Source: Firmicutes bacterium UBA3553 (GTDB lineage: Bacteria > Bacillota > Clostridia > Tissierellales > Sedimentibacteraceae). Taken from it: 41,677 nucleotides of DNA. The notes beneath the pieces were generated by a model. That model saw only the letters and a program-made list of their open reading frames with translations. It ran no database searches and was not told the origin of the DNA. This document shows positions 25,171 to 33,391 of this stretch, piece by piece. How positions within the stretch are numbered: the stretch's first letter is position 1; each line of letters begins with the position of its first letter. Location of the stretch: assembly GCA_002381185.1 (NCBI GenBank), contig DFOA01000005.1:1-41677 (forward strand), given 5' to 3'. Both the position numbers and the translations under genes were made by a program.

Positions 25171-25854
25171 ATGAAGAATATTTTGGTTATAGAAGATGAT
25201 GAAAGAGTTTCGGATGTAATAAAAGCATATCTGGAAAGAGAAGGATACAATGTGCACCTGGCGGCAAAAGGTATGGAAGGAATTGAAATTGCAAGAAAAG
25301 GCGATATTAATTTAATAATACTTGATCTGATGCTGCCCGATATAAGCGGAGAAGAAGTCTGCAAAATTATCAGAGAGAACTCTGATGTGCATATATTTAT
25401 GCTGACGGCAAAAAGTTCGTTGTCAGAAAAAATTGAAGGCTTGAACATCGGGGCTGACGAGTATCTTGTGAAACCATTCAGTCCGAGGGAGCTAACGGCA
25501 AGAATAAATGCGCTGTTCAGAAGAATAGGAAAAGATAATGAAGAATCTAAAATTTATGATGATGGAAATTTAGAAATAAATTACGACAAAAGAATTGTTA
25601 AATCAAGAGGCAAAGAAATATCTCTCACGCCCAATGAATTTAATATTTTGTATGTTCTGGCGGCTAATAAGGGCAAGGTTTTGTCGAGAGAACAGCTTAT
25701 AGATAAAGTATTCGGATTTGATTTTACAGGCTATGACAGAACAATCGACGTGCATATTAAAAATATACGCAAAAAAATTGAAAAGGACACTAAAAACCCT
25801 AAATACATTGTAACTGTAACTAAAGCCGGTTACAAATTCTGCGGTGAAGATTAA
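25171..25854 (+). CDS. OmpR/PhoB-family response regulator
   Basis: A 227-residue transcription regulator. The receiver domain shows VIEDDERV at the N-terminus, the phospho-acceptor Asp in LIILDLMLPD, and Lys in EYLVKPFSPREL. The winged-helix domain shows LTPNEFNIL and SREQLIDKVFGFDF...RTIDVHIKNIRKK. GGGAG lies 5 nt before the ATG. It overlaps the start of its kinase by 1 nt (TAATG). Its probable targets are the metal genes upstream, whose promoter carries an 11-bp-period direct repeat. Confidence 0.95.
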   Translation: MKNILVIEDDERVSDVIKAYLEREGYNVHLAAKGMEGIEIARKGDINLIILDLMLPDISGEEVCKIIRENSDVHIFMLTAKSSLSEKIEGLNIGADEYLVKPFSPRELTARINALFRRIGKDNEESKIYDDGNLEINYDKRIVKSRGKEISLTPNEFNILYVLAANKGKVLSREQLIDKVFGFDFTGYDRTIDVHIKNIRKKIEKDTKNPKYIVTVTKAGYKFCGED

Positions 25855-27227
25855 TGAAAACCATAAGAAAAAAAATAAGCATTTTGCTGGTTACATGTTC
25901 TCTTGCCTCAATAGTGCTTACAATGATGATTGTCAACTTTACGATAAACGATATATTTGAAGAGTATATAGCTGATGTGCAGAATAAAAGATATGAAAGG
26001 ATAGTTACATACCTGGAAGAGGCATATAAAAACGAAAAAGAATGGAACGAAACATCAGGAATTGAATTAATGCATGAAGCATATATGAGTAATTACAATT
26101 TGACACTATACGACAAGAACAGCAGGCCAGTGTGGGGAATGAATCCAATGGATATAAGAAATAAAATTCATCTGGAAAACATGAAGGTACAGGATCAGGG
26201 AATTTACACAACTAAAAAATTTGAGCTTAAATATAATGGAGAAATAGTAGGATATGTTGAAGTGGGTCAATATGCTTCTTTGCTAATGACCGAAGAAGAT
26301 GTTTTGTTTAAAGCATCAATCAACAAAAGTATTGCCATAAGCGGCATAATTACATTATTTATTATTACGGCAGCAAGCCTTTATTTCTCCAAACAGTTTT
26401 CGGCACCCATAAAAGAGGTTGCCAATATGTCCGTAAAGCTTTCAAAGGGTGAGTTCAAAGAAAAATCAAATGTCAAAACAGATATTGAAGAAATTGTAAA
26501 CTTAAAAAACAGCATTAATATACTGGCTGAAAAACTTAATAACCAGGATATGCTGAGAAGAAGACTTGTATCAGATATATCCCATGAATTGAGAACACCT
26601 TTGAATGTGCTTCAAAACAACCTTGAAGCCATGATTGACGGAGTTTTTCCTGTCAGCCATCAAAGACTGACACATTTAAATGATGAAATCGTACGCTTCG
26701 GCAAGCTGTTAAACAATTTGGAAAAGCTTAAAGAATTTGAATCCGAAAGCCTGAAAATGAATTTCAAATCTATTAATCTTCTTTACATGCTTGGAAATCT
26801 GTACAATGATTTTTTAACTGAGGCAGAACATAAGAATATAGAATTTCGGTTAATTAAGGAAGGAAATGTCGGTTATTTTATATTGGGAGATGCAGACAAG
26901 TTGAAGCAGGTATTCATTAACCTGATGAATAATGCAGTGAAATTTACAGATGAAAACGGAGAGATTTCTATAAAAATATATAAAGACGAGAAAAAAATAT
27001 TTGTAGAAATACAGGATAACGGAATTGGAATAAAAAAAGAAGATTTGCCATTCATATTTGAACATTTATACAGAGGAGACAAAAGCAGGCATGAAACTGA
27101 AGGCAGCGGTATTGGCCTGACCATAGCAAAAAATATTCTTGATCTTCATTCGGCAGCAATAGAAGTTGAAAGCGAGGAAGGCAAGGGAAGTTTATTTAAA
27201 GTAATATTCGATGCATTAATAGATTAA
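25854..27227 (+). CDS. Membrane sensor histidine kinase (BaeS/ResE-like)
   Basis: A 457-residue kinase. Helices at about 8-30 and 159-178 bracket an extracytoplasmic sensor of about 125 residues, followed by HAMP (about 180-230). HisKA has SDISHELRTPLNVL with phospho-acceptor His244. The ATPase domain has NLMNNAVKFT, DNGIGI, FEHLYRGDKSR and GSGIGLTIAK. The ATG overlaps the regulator stop, a clear pair. The sensor region lacks a Cys/His metal motif that I can recognise, so the ligand is uncertain; context suggests copper or envelope stress. Confidence 0.94.
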   Translation: MKTIRKKISILLVTCSLASIVLTMMIVNFTINDIFEEYIADVQNKRYERIVTYLEEAYKNEKEWNETSGIELMHEAYMSNYNLTLYDKNSRPVWGMNPMDIRNKIHLENMKVQDQGIYTTKKFELKYNGEIVGYVEVGQYASLLMTEEDVLFKASINKSIAISGIITLFIITAASLYFSKQFSAPIKEVANMSVKLSKGEFKEKSNVKTDIEEIVNLKNSINILAEKLNNQDMLRRRLVSDISHELRTPLNVLQNNLEAMIDGVFPVSHQRLTHLNDEIVRFGKLLNNLEKLKEFESESLKMNFKSINLLYMLGNLYNDFLTEAEHKNIEFRLIKEGNVGYFILGDADKLKQVFINLMNNAVKFTDENGEISIKIYKDEKKIFVEIQDNGIGIKKEDLPFIFEHLYRGDKSRHETEGSGIGLTIAKNILDLHSAAIEVESEEGKGSLFKVIFDALID

Positions 27228-27264
27228 CTTGAAAAAAATGCAAAAATGGTTTATAATTAAACCT

Positions 27265-27350
27265 AATGGAATAATATTAAACCATAATAAATGTTAACAT
27301 TCCAAAACCATTGACAAATGGAACAATATTATTCCATTTGTCAATGGTTT
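27265..27350. promoter_or_regulatory. Palindromic upstream activating site with a 52-bp-spaced half repeat
   Basis: AAACCATTGACAAATGGAA (27305-27323) and its exact complement (27332-27350) form a near-perfect 46-bp palindrome with a single mismatch toward the centre. A second partial copy, AATGGAAYAATATTA, lies at 27265-27279 versus 27317-27331, an offset of 52 bp or about five helical turns. The palindrome centre is about 70 bp before the sigma-54 -24 element, a normal enhancer distance. It could alternatively serve as the terminator of the upstream kinase gene, as TTTGTGTTTTTC follows. Confidence 0.65.
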
Positions 27351-27395
27351 GTGTTTTTCTTGGTTCAAAATATGCTGCAATTCAGCCATTTTATG

Positions 27396-27412
27396 TTGGC
27401 ACGTTTATTGCA
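27396..27412 (+). promoter_or_regulatory. Consensus sigma-54 promoter
   Basis: TTGGCACGTTTATTGCA is an essentially perfect -24/-12 sequence, with GG at 27398-27399 and GC at 27410-27411 ten bases apart. The start would be near 27422, just before the TyrR-like regulator gene. The regulator and the lyase gene are 17 nt apart and would be co-transcribed. Confidence 0.9.
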
Positions 27413-27434
27413 GTTTTAAATGAGAGGAGCAAAT

Positions 27435-28982
27435 ATGGAAACAAAGAAAATTAAGCTGACAGCTTATGAAGACAGACCGCACATAACCTATGAGGCATTA
27501 TCTGTGCTTTATAAATATGATGTAGGATTAATCTGGATGGAGGTTTATGCATTTGTAGCCTACATAAAATTAATGCCGGTAGGGGATGATGTTTGGGAAA
27601 ATATAAAAAAAGAACTTGAGAATTTAAGCGGATGGGCAACGTTAGAGGAAATTGAATTATTCCCTTTTGAGGAAAAAGATACTGAGATGAAAAACGTTCT
27701 TGATGTAATTCACCACGGTGTGACGCTATTAAGCAGAAACGGGGATATTAAATATTTTAACAATTATGCCGCAGATAAAATATTTAATACTGAGGGCAAA
27801 GACATAACAGGAATAAACATCGACAAGTATTTTGACTGCAACAAGCTGATATTATCTTTAAAAAACTCAAGATATAAAAAACCGGTTATTAAAGAAAAAA
27901 TGATGATAGGAAGACAGCTTTATGAGGTTAATCTGCAGCCTGTCATCAACGAGGAAAACGTATTGAGCAGCTACCTGTTATCTTTTTATGACATTGATGA
28001 CGTTTATGACAGGTATGATAATCCTATAACATTTGATGACATTATTGCTGAAAGCAATAAGATGTTAGAAGCCATTGAACAGGGCAAGCTTTATTCAAAG
28101 TCAGACTCTCCTGTTCTTATTACAGGCGAAAGCGGCACCGGCAAGGAGCTTTTTGCAAGAGCTATTCACAATGAAAGCAAAAGAAGTACAAAGCCGTTTA
28201 TTGCAATAAACTGTGCGGCAATTCCTGATCAGCTTCTTGAAAGTGAACTTTTCGGATATGAAGGAGGTGCATTTACCGGCGGCAAAAAGGAAGGCAAGGC
28301 AGGGATTTTTGAAATAGCTAAAGGCGGTACTGTTTTTCTGGATGAAATAGGGGATATGGCACCTCATTTGCAGGCAAAATTGCTGAGGGTGCTGCAGGAG
28401 AAAAAAGTCAGACGTGTGGGAAGTTCCAACGAAGTAAATGTAGATGTGAGATTGATTTCAGCTACAAATCAAAATATTGATGAGATGGTAAAAAATAAGG
28501 AATTCAGGCTGGAGCTTTTATTCAGGATAAACATATTCAATATTAATATTCCTTCACTTCGAGAAAGAAAAGAAGATTTGCCGATACTTTATGAGCATTA
28601 TATAAACATTCATTCAAAAAGATACCACAAAGAAATAACCGGCATTGACAAGGATGCCATGCGAAAGCTGATTAATTATAATTGGCCGGGAAATGTAAGA
28701 GAGTTCCAAAATGTCATGGAAAGGGCAGTAGCACTTTCAACGACAAAAGCAATAATGCCAAAGGATATATTCCTCAATTATGATATAGTGCCTGAAGCCG
28801 ATACAGATGCAGGCTCTCTAAGGAAGTATATTGAAAATTTGGAGAAAAAGAAAATTATTGAAAGTTTAAGACAAAGCAGGAGCGTAAGAGAAGCCGCCAG
28901 GAGTTTGGATGTGACACACACGCTTCTCATAAACAGAATGAAAAAATATAACATTGATGTGAAGCAAATAGCAAATTATTAA
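27435..28982 (+). CDS. TyrR-like sigma-54 activator (ACT-PAS-AAA+-HTH)
   Basis: A 515-residue enhancer-binding protein laid out like TyrR. An ACT-like domain (about 5-75, TAYEDRPHITYEALSVLYKY) suggests amino-acid sensing. A PAS domain spans about 80-195. The AAA+ domain has GESGTGKE (231-238), a GAFTGG loop (278-283, last Ala replaced by Gly), and DEIGD (303-307). The C-terminal helix-turn-helix REAARSLDVTHTLLINRMKKY resembles that of TyrR. Unlike E. coli TyrR, the sigma-54 contact loop is kept. The ATG at 27435 follows AGAGGAG; an ATG at 27420 lies at or before the transcript start. It probably activates its own operon in response to methionine or another amino acid. Confidence 0.9.
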   Translation: METKKIKLTAYEDRPHITYEALSVLYKYDVGLIWMEVYAFVAYIKLMPVGDDVWENIKKELENLSGWATLEEIELFPFEEKDTEMKNVLDVIHHGVTLLSRNGDIKYFNNYAADKIFNTEGKDITGINIDKYFDCNKLILSLKNSRYKKPVIKEKMMIGRQLYEVNLQPVINEENVLSSYLLSFYDIDDVYDRYDNPITFDDIIAESNKMLEAIEQGKLYSKSDSPVLITGESGTGKELFARAIHNESKRSTKPFIAINCAAIPDQLLESELFGYEGGAFTGGKKEGKAGIFEIAKGGTVFLDEIGDMAPHLQAKLLRVLQEKKVRRVGSSNEVNVDVRLISATNQNIDEMVKNKEFRLELLFRINIFNINIPSLRERKEDLPILYEHYINIHSKRYHKEITGIDKDAMRKLINYNWPGNVREFQNVMERAVALSTTKAIMPKDIFLNYDIVPEADTDAGSLRKYIENLEKKKIIESLRQSRSVREAARSLDVTHTLLINRMKKYNIDVKQIANY

Positions 28983-28999
28983 AAATATTGGGAGGCTTT

Positions 29000-30199
29000 A
29001 TGGATAGGGAAAAGTTAAATCAGATGAAATTTTCAACAAGAGCTGTGCACGCAGGCTACAGGAAAAATGAATACGGAGCTTTGGCAACTCCAATTTACCA
29101 AACATCTACATTTATATTTGATTCAGCAGAACAAGGCGGCAGAAGATTTGCTTTGGAGGAAGAGGGATACATTTATACAAGACTTGGAAACCCTACATGT
29201 TCACAGGTGGAAGATAAGCTTGCCAGTTTGGAAAATGCGGAAGCAGCAGTTGCAATGTCTTCGGGAATGGGGGCAATAACATCGGTTTTTTGGGCAGCAT
29301 TAAGCGCCGGTGACCATGTTGTAGCGGCAAAGACATTGTACGGATGCACATTTGCATATTTGAATCACGGACTGTCAAGATTTGGAGTTGAAACAACATT
29401 TGTTGATTCTTCAGATCCTGAAAATGTAAGGGAAGCCATGAGACCAAATACTAAGATTGTTTATCTGGAAAGCCCTGCAAATCCAAACATGCTTATTTCA
29501 GATATTGAAGCAATTTCAAAAATAGCTCATGAAATAGAGGGCTGCATGGTGGTTGTGGATAACACCTACAGTACACCGTATATCCAAAGACCGCTGGATT
29601 TGGGAGCTGATGTTGTTGTTCACTCTGCAACAAAGTATTTGAACGGACACGGAGATGTGATAGCTGGATTTGCAGCAGGAAGCCAGGACTTCATTAATCA
29701 GGTAAGATTGGTTGGAATCAAGGATATGACCGGTTCAGTGTTAAGTCCCTTTGACGCATATCTGATAAACAGAGGAATGAAGACACTTGAAATCAGAATG
29801 GAAAAACATTGTGCCAATGCTCAAAAGGTTTCGGAGTTTCTTGAATCGCACCCGGCGGTTGAAAGCATTGCGTACCCCGGATTAAAGAGCTTTCCGCAAT
29901 ACGAGCTTGCAAAAAAACAAATGACTTTGCCGGGAGCTATGATTGCATTTGAGGTAAAAGGCGGACTTGATGCAGGAAGAAATCTGATGAACACATTGGA
30001 GTTATGTACTCTGGCTGTCAGCCTCGGAGATACAGAAACATTAATACAGCATCCTGCATCAATGACGCATTCTCCGTACACTCCAGAAGAAAGAGCTTTG
30101 TCAGGCATATCAGAAGGCTTGGTAAGGCTTTCAGTAGGATTGGAAGATGCCGATGACATAATTGATGACTTAAAACAGGCGCTGGACAAATTAATATAG
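29000..30199 (+). CDS. megL: L-methionine gamma-lyase
   Basis: A PLP enzyme of 399 residues that splits methionine to 2-oxobutyrate, methanethiol and ammonia. TLYGCTFAYLNHG contains Tyr114 and Cys116, and Cys116 is the residue that separates methionine gamma-lyases from cystathionine lyases; the numbering equals that of the Pseudomonas putida enzyme. The PLP lysine is Lys212 in HSATKYLNGHGD, and Asp is in VVVDNTYSTPY. HPASMTHSPYTPEER is also conserved. GGGAGG precedes the ATG at 29000; an in-frame TTG at 28988 overlaps that site. The terminator at 30230 ends the operon. 2-oxobutyrate would feed fermentation to propionate. Confidence 0.94.
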   Translation: MDREKLNQMKFSTRAVHAGYRKNEYGALATPIYQTSTFIFDSAEQGGRRFALEEEGYIYTRLGNPTCSQVEDKLASLENAEAAVAMSSGMGAITSVFWAALSAGDHVVAAKTLYGCTFAYLNHGLSRFGVETTFVDSSDPENVREAMRPNTKIVYLESPANPNMLISDIEAISKIAHEIEGCMVVVDNTYSTPYIQRPLDLGADVVVHSATKYLNGHGDVIAGFAAGSQDFINQVRLVGIKDMTGSVLSPFDAYLINRGMKTLEIRMEKHCANAQKVSEFLESHPAVESIAYPGLKSFPQYELAKKQMTLPGAMIAFEVKGGLDAGRNLMNTLELCTLAVSLGDTETLIQHPASMTHSPYTPEERALSGISEGLVRLSVGLEDADDIIDDLKQALDKLI

Positions 30200-30229
30200 G
30201 ATAATAACTTTTTCAGATACCTCTTGGAG

Positions 30230-30258
30230 CAGCCGTTCTTCAGAACGGCTGTTTTTTT
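30230..30258 (+). terminator. Strong intrinsic terminator after megL
   Basis: CAGCCGTTC (30230-30238), loop TTCA and GAACGGCTG (30243-30251) form a 9-bp perfect stem followed by seven T. Confidence 0.93.
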
Positions 30259-30376
30259 CTTAGGGGAAGTTATAACATCAGAACTACGAAATCTTCAAAA
30301 TATAAGTTAGTTTATAGAAGAAAATCAAAATTAGAAATTGAGAAACATCATATGTTTAATTCGTTAAAAGTATAAC

Positions 30377-30405
30377 TTGAAAAATTTTTATTTTTCGGTT
30401 ATACT
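30377..30405 (+). promoter_or_regulatory. Promoter of the molybdenum cofactor genes
   Basis: TTGAAA (30377-30382), 17-nt spacer and TATACT (30400-30405). The start near 30411 leaves a leader of about 23 nt, too short for a Moco riboswitch. I see nothing else in 30259-30376. Confidence 0.65.
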
Positions 30406-30433
30406 TTTTATATTATAACGCGGAGGCTCAAAA

Positions 30434-30931
30434 ATGATTAGAACTGGAATTTTAACTATAAGCGACAAAGGGTCAAGGGGAGAAAGGATCGATGGTACGG
30501 GTCCGGCTATAAGAGAAGCACTGGACCGGAATATATATGTTGTTGATTATTACAAAATGATACCGGATGAAATGGATTTAATTTGTGAAGAATTAATATA
30601 TATGTGTGATGAGCTTAATCTTGATTTAATTTTAACTAACGGAGGAACCGGTTTTTCTAAAAGGGACGTAACCCCAGAAGCAACGATGAAAGTTATAAAA
30701 AAACAAACTCCCGGCATACCTGAGGCAATGAGACAGATGTCACTTGCCATAACTCCGAAGGCAATGCTGTCAAGAGCAACAGCGGGTATAAGAGACAACA
30801 CACTGATTATAAATCTTCCAGGAAGCCCTAAGGGGGCAACCGAAAATTTGAATTTCGTGCTTCCCGCACTTCCTCACGGAATTGAAATACTGAGCGGTGC
30901 AGGGGGAGAATGCGGCAAGGGAGCAAAATAA
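30434..30931 (+). CDS. mogA: Molybdopterin adenylyltransferase (MogA/MoaB family)
   Basis: A 165-residue enzyme that adenylylates molybdopterin before metal insertion. Marks are TISDKGSRGERIDGTGP near the N-terminus, the ILTNGGTGFSKRDVTPEAT signature and INLPGSPKGATENL near residue 135. GCGGAGG lies before the ATG. The stop overlaps the moaA ATG (TAATG), so the genes are coupled. MogA and MoaB share the fold, but the sequence and the moa neighbours agree with either name. Confidence 0.92.
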   Translation: MIRTGILTISDKGSRGERIDGTGPAIREALDRNIYVVDYYKMIPDEMDLICEELIYMCDELNLDLILTNGGTGFSKRDVTPEATMKVIKKQTPGIPEAMRQMSLAITPKAMLSRATAGIRDNTLIINLPGSPKGATENLNFVLPALPHGIEILSGAGGECGKGAK

Positions 30932-31887
30932 TGCTTGATAAAAAAGGAAGAAACATAGAATATTTAAGAGTATCGCTTACTGACAGATGCAATCTGAGAT
31001 GCGTTTATTGCATGCCCGAAAAAGGCATAGATAAAAGATGCCACGAAGATATTTTGCGTTTTGAGGAAGTGGAAAAGGTAATAACGGCATGTGCGGCATT
31101 GGGCATCAGAAAGGTGAGATTTACAGGTGGCGAGCCTCTTGTTATGAAAGAAATAGACAAGCTTATCAAACATACTGCGTCCATGCCTGATATAAATGAT
31201 ATATCATTGACAACAAACGGAATATTGCTTTCTCATATGGCAGAAGATTTGAAAAAGGCTGGCTTGGGACGTGTTAATATAAGTCTTGACACATTAAGAG
31301 CAGACAGATTTAAATCAATTACAAGGCTGGGAGATATTGACAAGGTATTCAAGGCAATAGAAAAATGTTTAAGCCTTGAGATGGTGCCGGTAAAAATAAA
31401 CACGGTTTTAATGAAGGGAGTCAATGATGATGAAATAGGAGATTTCCTGAAATTAACAATGGATTCCCCAATACAGGTAAGATTTATTGAACTGATGCCT
31501 ATTGGAGAAGGTCAAAAATATTTTGACAAATGCAGTATGAAGGTTGAAGAAATTATAGAAAGATATCCAGAGCTTATCTCCGTAGAGGATAACAGCGGAG
31601 TTGCATCCGTCTACAAAATGCCAGGAGCAAAAGGTTCTGTAGGGCTGATAAGTCCTGTGAGCTGCAAATTCTGCCAGGACTGCAACCGTATAAGATTGAC
31701 ATCTACAGGGACAATCAAGCCGTGCCTGCATTCGGCAGAAGAAATTAATTTAAAGCCATATATAAATGATGAACAAAAATTAATTGATGTAATTAAGAAT
31801 GCTGTGTATAATAAACCTGATGAACATCATCTGGAGACTGAAAAAAAGAGCGATACCGACAAAATGATGTACCAAATCGGAGGTTAA
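30931..31887 (+). CDS. moaA: GTP 3',8-cyclase (radical SAM)
   Basis: The first step of molybdenum cofactor synthesis, on GTP. It has 318 residues. The radical SAM cluster is in DRCNLRCVYCMPEKG, with FTGGEPL after it. The C-terminal [4Fe-4S] site that binds substrate is CKFCQDCNRIRLTSTG...KPCLHS. The conserved C-terminal Gly-Gly is present (YQIGG). AAGGGAG lies 6 nt before the ATG at 30931; the upstream in-frame ATG inside mogA is not used. moaC starts 1 nt after the stop. Confidence 0.96.
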   Translation: MLDKKGRNIEYLRVSLTDRCNLRCVYCMPEKGIDKRCHEDILRFEEVEKVITACAALGIRKVRFTGGEPLVMKEIDKLIKHTASMPDINDISLTTNGILLSHMAEDLKKAGLGRVNISLDTLRADRFKSITRLGDIDKVFKAIEKCLSLEMVPVKINTVLMKGVNDDEIGDFLKLTMDSPIQVRFIELMPIGEGQKYFDKCSMKVEEIIERYPELISVEDNSGVASVYKMPGAKGSVGLISPVSCKFCQDCNRIRLTSTGTIKPCLHSAEEINLKPYINDEQKLIDVIKNAVYNKPDEHHLETEKKSDTDKMMYQIGG

Positions 31888-31888
31888 A

Positions 31889-32362
31889 ATGGATTTGACT
31901 CATATTAATGAACAAGGCAGAGCAAGAATGGTTGATGTCAGCGAAAAGCAAGAAACATTAAGAGAAGCAGTTGCATGCGGGAATGTCTATATGAAAAAAG
32001 AAACATTGGAAAGAATAAAAGAAGGAACAATCAAAAAAGGCGATGTTCTTTCGGTTGCTCAGGTAGCTGGAATAATGGGGTCAAAAAGAACTTCTGATAT
32101 TATACCTATGTGCCACCCAATTATGATTTCAGGATGCGACATCAAATTTTCACTTAATTTTGATGAAAACAGGGTTGAAATTACTGCAACGGTTAAAAAT
32201 ACGGGACAGACAGGTGTTGAAATGGAAGCTATGGCTGCAGTTACAATCGCAGGTCTCACAATATATGACATGTGTAAGGCAATTGACAGAGAAATGATTG
32301 TTTCAGAAGTAATGCTTATGAAAAAGTCAGGCGGCAAATCAGGTATATTTGAAAGAAAATAA
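31889..32362 (+). CDS. moaC: Cyclic pyranopterin monophosphate synthase
   Basis: Works with MoaA to form cyclic pyranopterin monophosphate. The 157 residues are the normal length. Marks are MVDVSEKQET near the N-terminus, AQVAGIMGSKRTSDIIPMCHPI with the catalytic His, TGVEMEAMAAV, and MKKSGGKSG at the C-terminus. The start is 1 nt after moaA. moaD, moaE and moeA are not in this window. Confidence 0.96.
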   Translation: MDLTHINEQGRARMVDVSEKQETLREAVACGNVYMKKETLERIKEGTIKKGDVLSVAQVAGIMGSKRTSDIIPMCHPIMISGCDIKFSLNFDENRVEITATVKNTGQTGVEMEAMAAVTIAGLTIYDMCKAIDREMIVSEVMLMKKSGGKSGIFERK

Positions 32363-32377
32363 CAAGGGAGAGAAAAA

Positions 32378-32809
32378 ATGGCGAAAGTATTAGCGGTTAA
32401 TATAAGCGAAACAAAGGGAGTTCCTAAGGAACCCATCGAAAAAGGATACTTTGAAGTAAATCACGGGCTTGTGGGAGATGCACATGCGGGAAACTGGCAC
32501 AGGCAGGTTAGCCTTTTGGGTCAGGAAAGTATAGACAAAATAAATTCATCAGAAATTGAATTGTGTGTTGGTAAATTTGCAGAAAACCTGACAACAGAAG
32601 GAATAATTCTTTATGAGCTTCCAATTGGGACAAGGCTGAAAATAGGCGAAACTGAAATGGAAGTTACTCAGATAGGAAAAGAATGCCATACGGGATGTGC
32701 TATAAGAGAGTTGGTCGGCGACTGTGTAATGCCGAGAGAAGGTATTTTTACAAAGGTTTTGAAACCGGGTTGGATTAAAGCAGGAGACGAAATCGAAATT
32801 TTAAAATAA
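32378..32809 (+). CDS. MOSC domain protein
   Basis: A 143-residue stand-alone MOSC domain, the C-terminal fold of Moco sulfurase. Marks are EVNHGLVGDAHAGNWHRQVSLL, FAENLTTEGI, and the Cys-containing GDCVMPREGIF, which fits the sulfur-carrying Cys of the family. It lies 15 nt after moaC, with CAAGGGAG upstream of the ATG. It likely modifies or carries the molybdenum cofactor, perhaps by sulfur transfer, for molybdenum enzymes encoded elsewhere. Confidence 0.88.
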   Translation: MAKVLAVNISETKGVPKEPIEKGYFEVNHGLVGDAHAGNWHRQVSLLGQESIDKINSSEIELCVGKFAENLTTEGIILYELPIGTRLKIGETEMEVTQIGKECHTGCAIRELVGDCVMPREGIFTKVLKPGWIKAGDEIEILK

Positions 32810-32881
32810 TGTTAAAAATTGTGATGCTGCCATAATGAATAATTACATAAAAATAAATCACAATATACAAGAGGTGATTTT

Positions 32882-33067
32882 ATGGCAAAAGCAGGAATGA
32901 GAAGACCGGATCCAAGAGATCCTCATGGAACCGAAAGCAACAAAAAGCAGCATTTTAAGAAAAACGAAAATCCACCCGTTCCTGAAATTCAGGGAAAGGC
33001 GAAGTCTGGGCATGAAAAGGCCAAACAAATAATCATTAATGCAATACACCACAAAGAATTAGAATAA
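32882..33067 (+). CDS. Small basic hypothetical protein, 61 residues
   Basis: It starts MAKAGMRRPDPRDPHGTES, followed by a Lys/His/Asn-rich stretch and a short C-terminal helix ending HHKELE. It is very polar and rich in Lys, His and Pro, with no membrane segment or Cys. GAGGTG is 7 nt before the ATG, a convincing start. I recall similar short proteins of unknown function in other Clostridia, but do not know a role. No intrinsic terminator is visible between it and the ferredoxin gene 64 nt on. Confidence 0.72.
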   Translation: MAKAGMRRPDPRDPHGTESNKKQHFKKNENPPVPEIQGKAKSGHEKAKQIIINAIHHKELE

Positions 33068-33131
33068 ATTCTAATGGACAATTGTAAAATATATGGTAAG
33101 ATATTTTAAATATTATTTTAGGAGGATAAAA

Positions 33132-33323
33132 ATGAAAGCCATCGTTGACAGAGATGCATGCATCAGTTGCGGACTTTGCGTATCAGTCTGTCCGGAAGTA
33201 TTTGAATTTGATGATGAGGATATTTCTACAGTTATACAAGACCCGGTAGAGCCAGAAAATGAAGATTGTGCAAGAGAAGCAGAAGACAGCTGTCCTACAG
33301 ACGCAATACATGTGGAAGATTAA
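33132..33323 (+). CDS. Single-cluster [4Fe-4S] ferredoxin
   Basis: A 63-residue electron carrier. CISCGLCVSVCPE supplies Cys10, Cys13 and Cys16. The fourth ligand is the Cys of SCPTDAI near the end, and Cys20 with the Cys of EDCARE would form the disulfide seen in Thermotoga- and Desulfovibrio-type one-cluster ferredoxins. The acidic composition fits. GGAGG lies 6 nt before the ATG at 33132; the frame is open further upstream without a ribosome site. A terminator follows. Confidence 0.95.
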   Translation: MKAIVDRDACISCGLCVSVCPEVFEFDDEDISTVIQDPVEPENEDCAREAEDSCPTDAIHVED

Positions 33324-33328
33324 TATTT

Positions 33329-33364
33329 AAAAGACTTTTCTGATCAGGAAAGTCTTTTCTTTTG
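33329..33364 (+). terminator. Intrinsic terminator after the ferredoxin gene
   Basis: AAAAGACTTT (33329-33338) pairs with AAAGTCTTTT (33349-33358), extended by TC/GG toward the loop, and is followed by CTTTT. It begins 5 nt after the stop. Confidence 0.88.
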
Positions 33365-33389
33365 CAAATCGTTAATTATATGCTATAAT
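33362..33389 (+). promoter_or_regulatory. Promoter before the BadF-family kinase gene
   Basis: TTGCAA (33362-33367), 16-nt spacer and consensus TATAAT (33384-33389) with extended TG (TGCTATAAT). It would give a leader of about 110 nt. A second extended -10 (TGATATAAT, ending 33486) lies close to the gene. Confidence 0.6.
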
Positions 33390-33391
33390 AA

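Noticed and set aside
32819..32863. TTGTGAT...ATCACAA as a CRP/FNR-type operator
   Set aside because: The arms are 31 nt apart, whereas CRP/FNR half-sites are separated by only a few bases.
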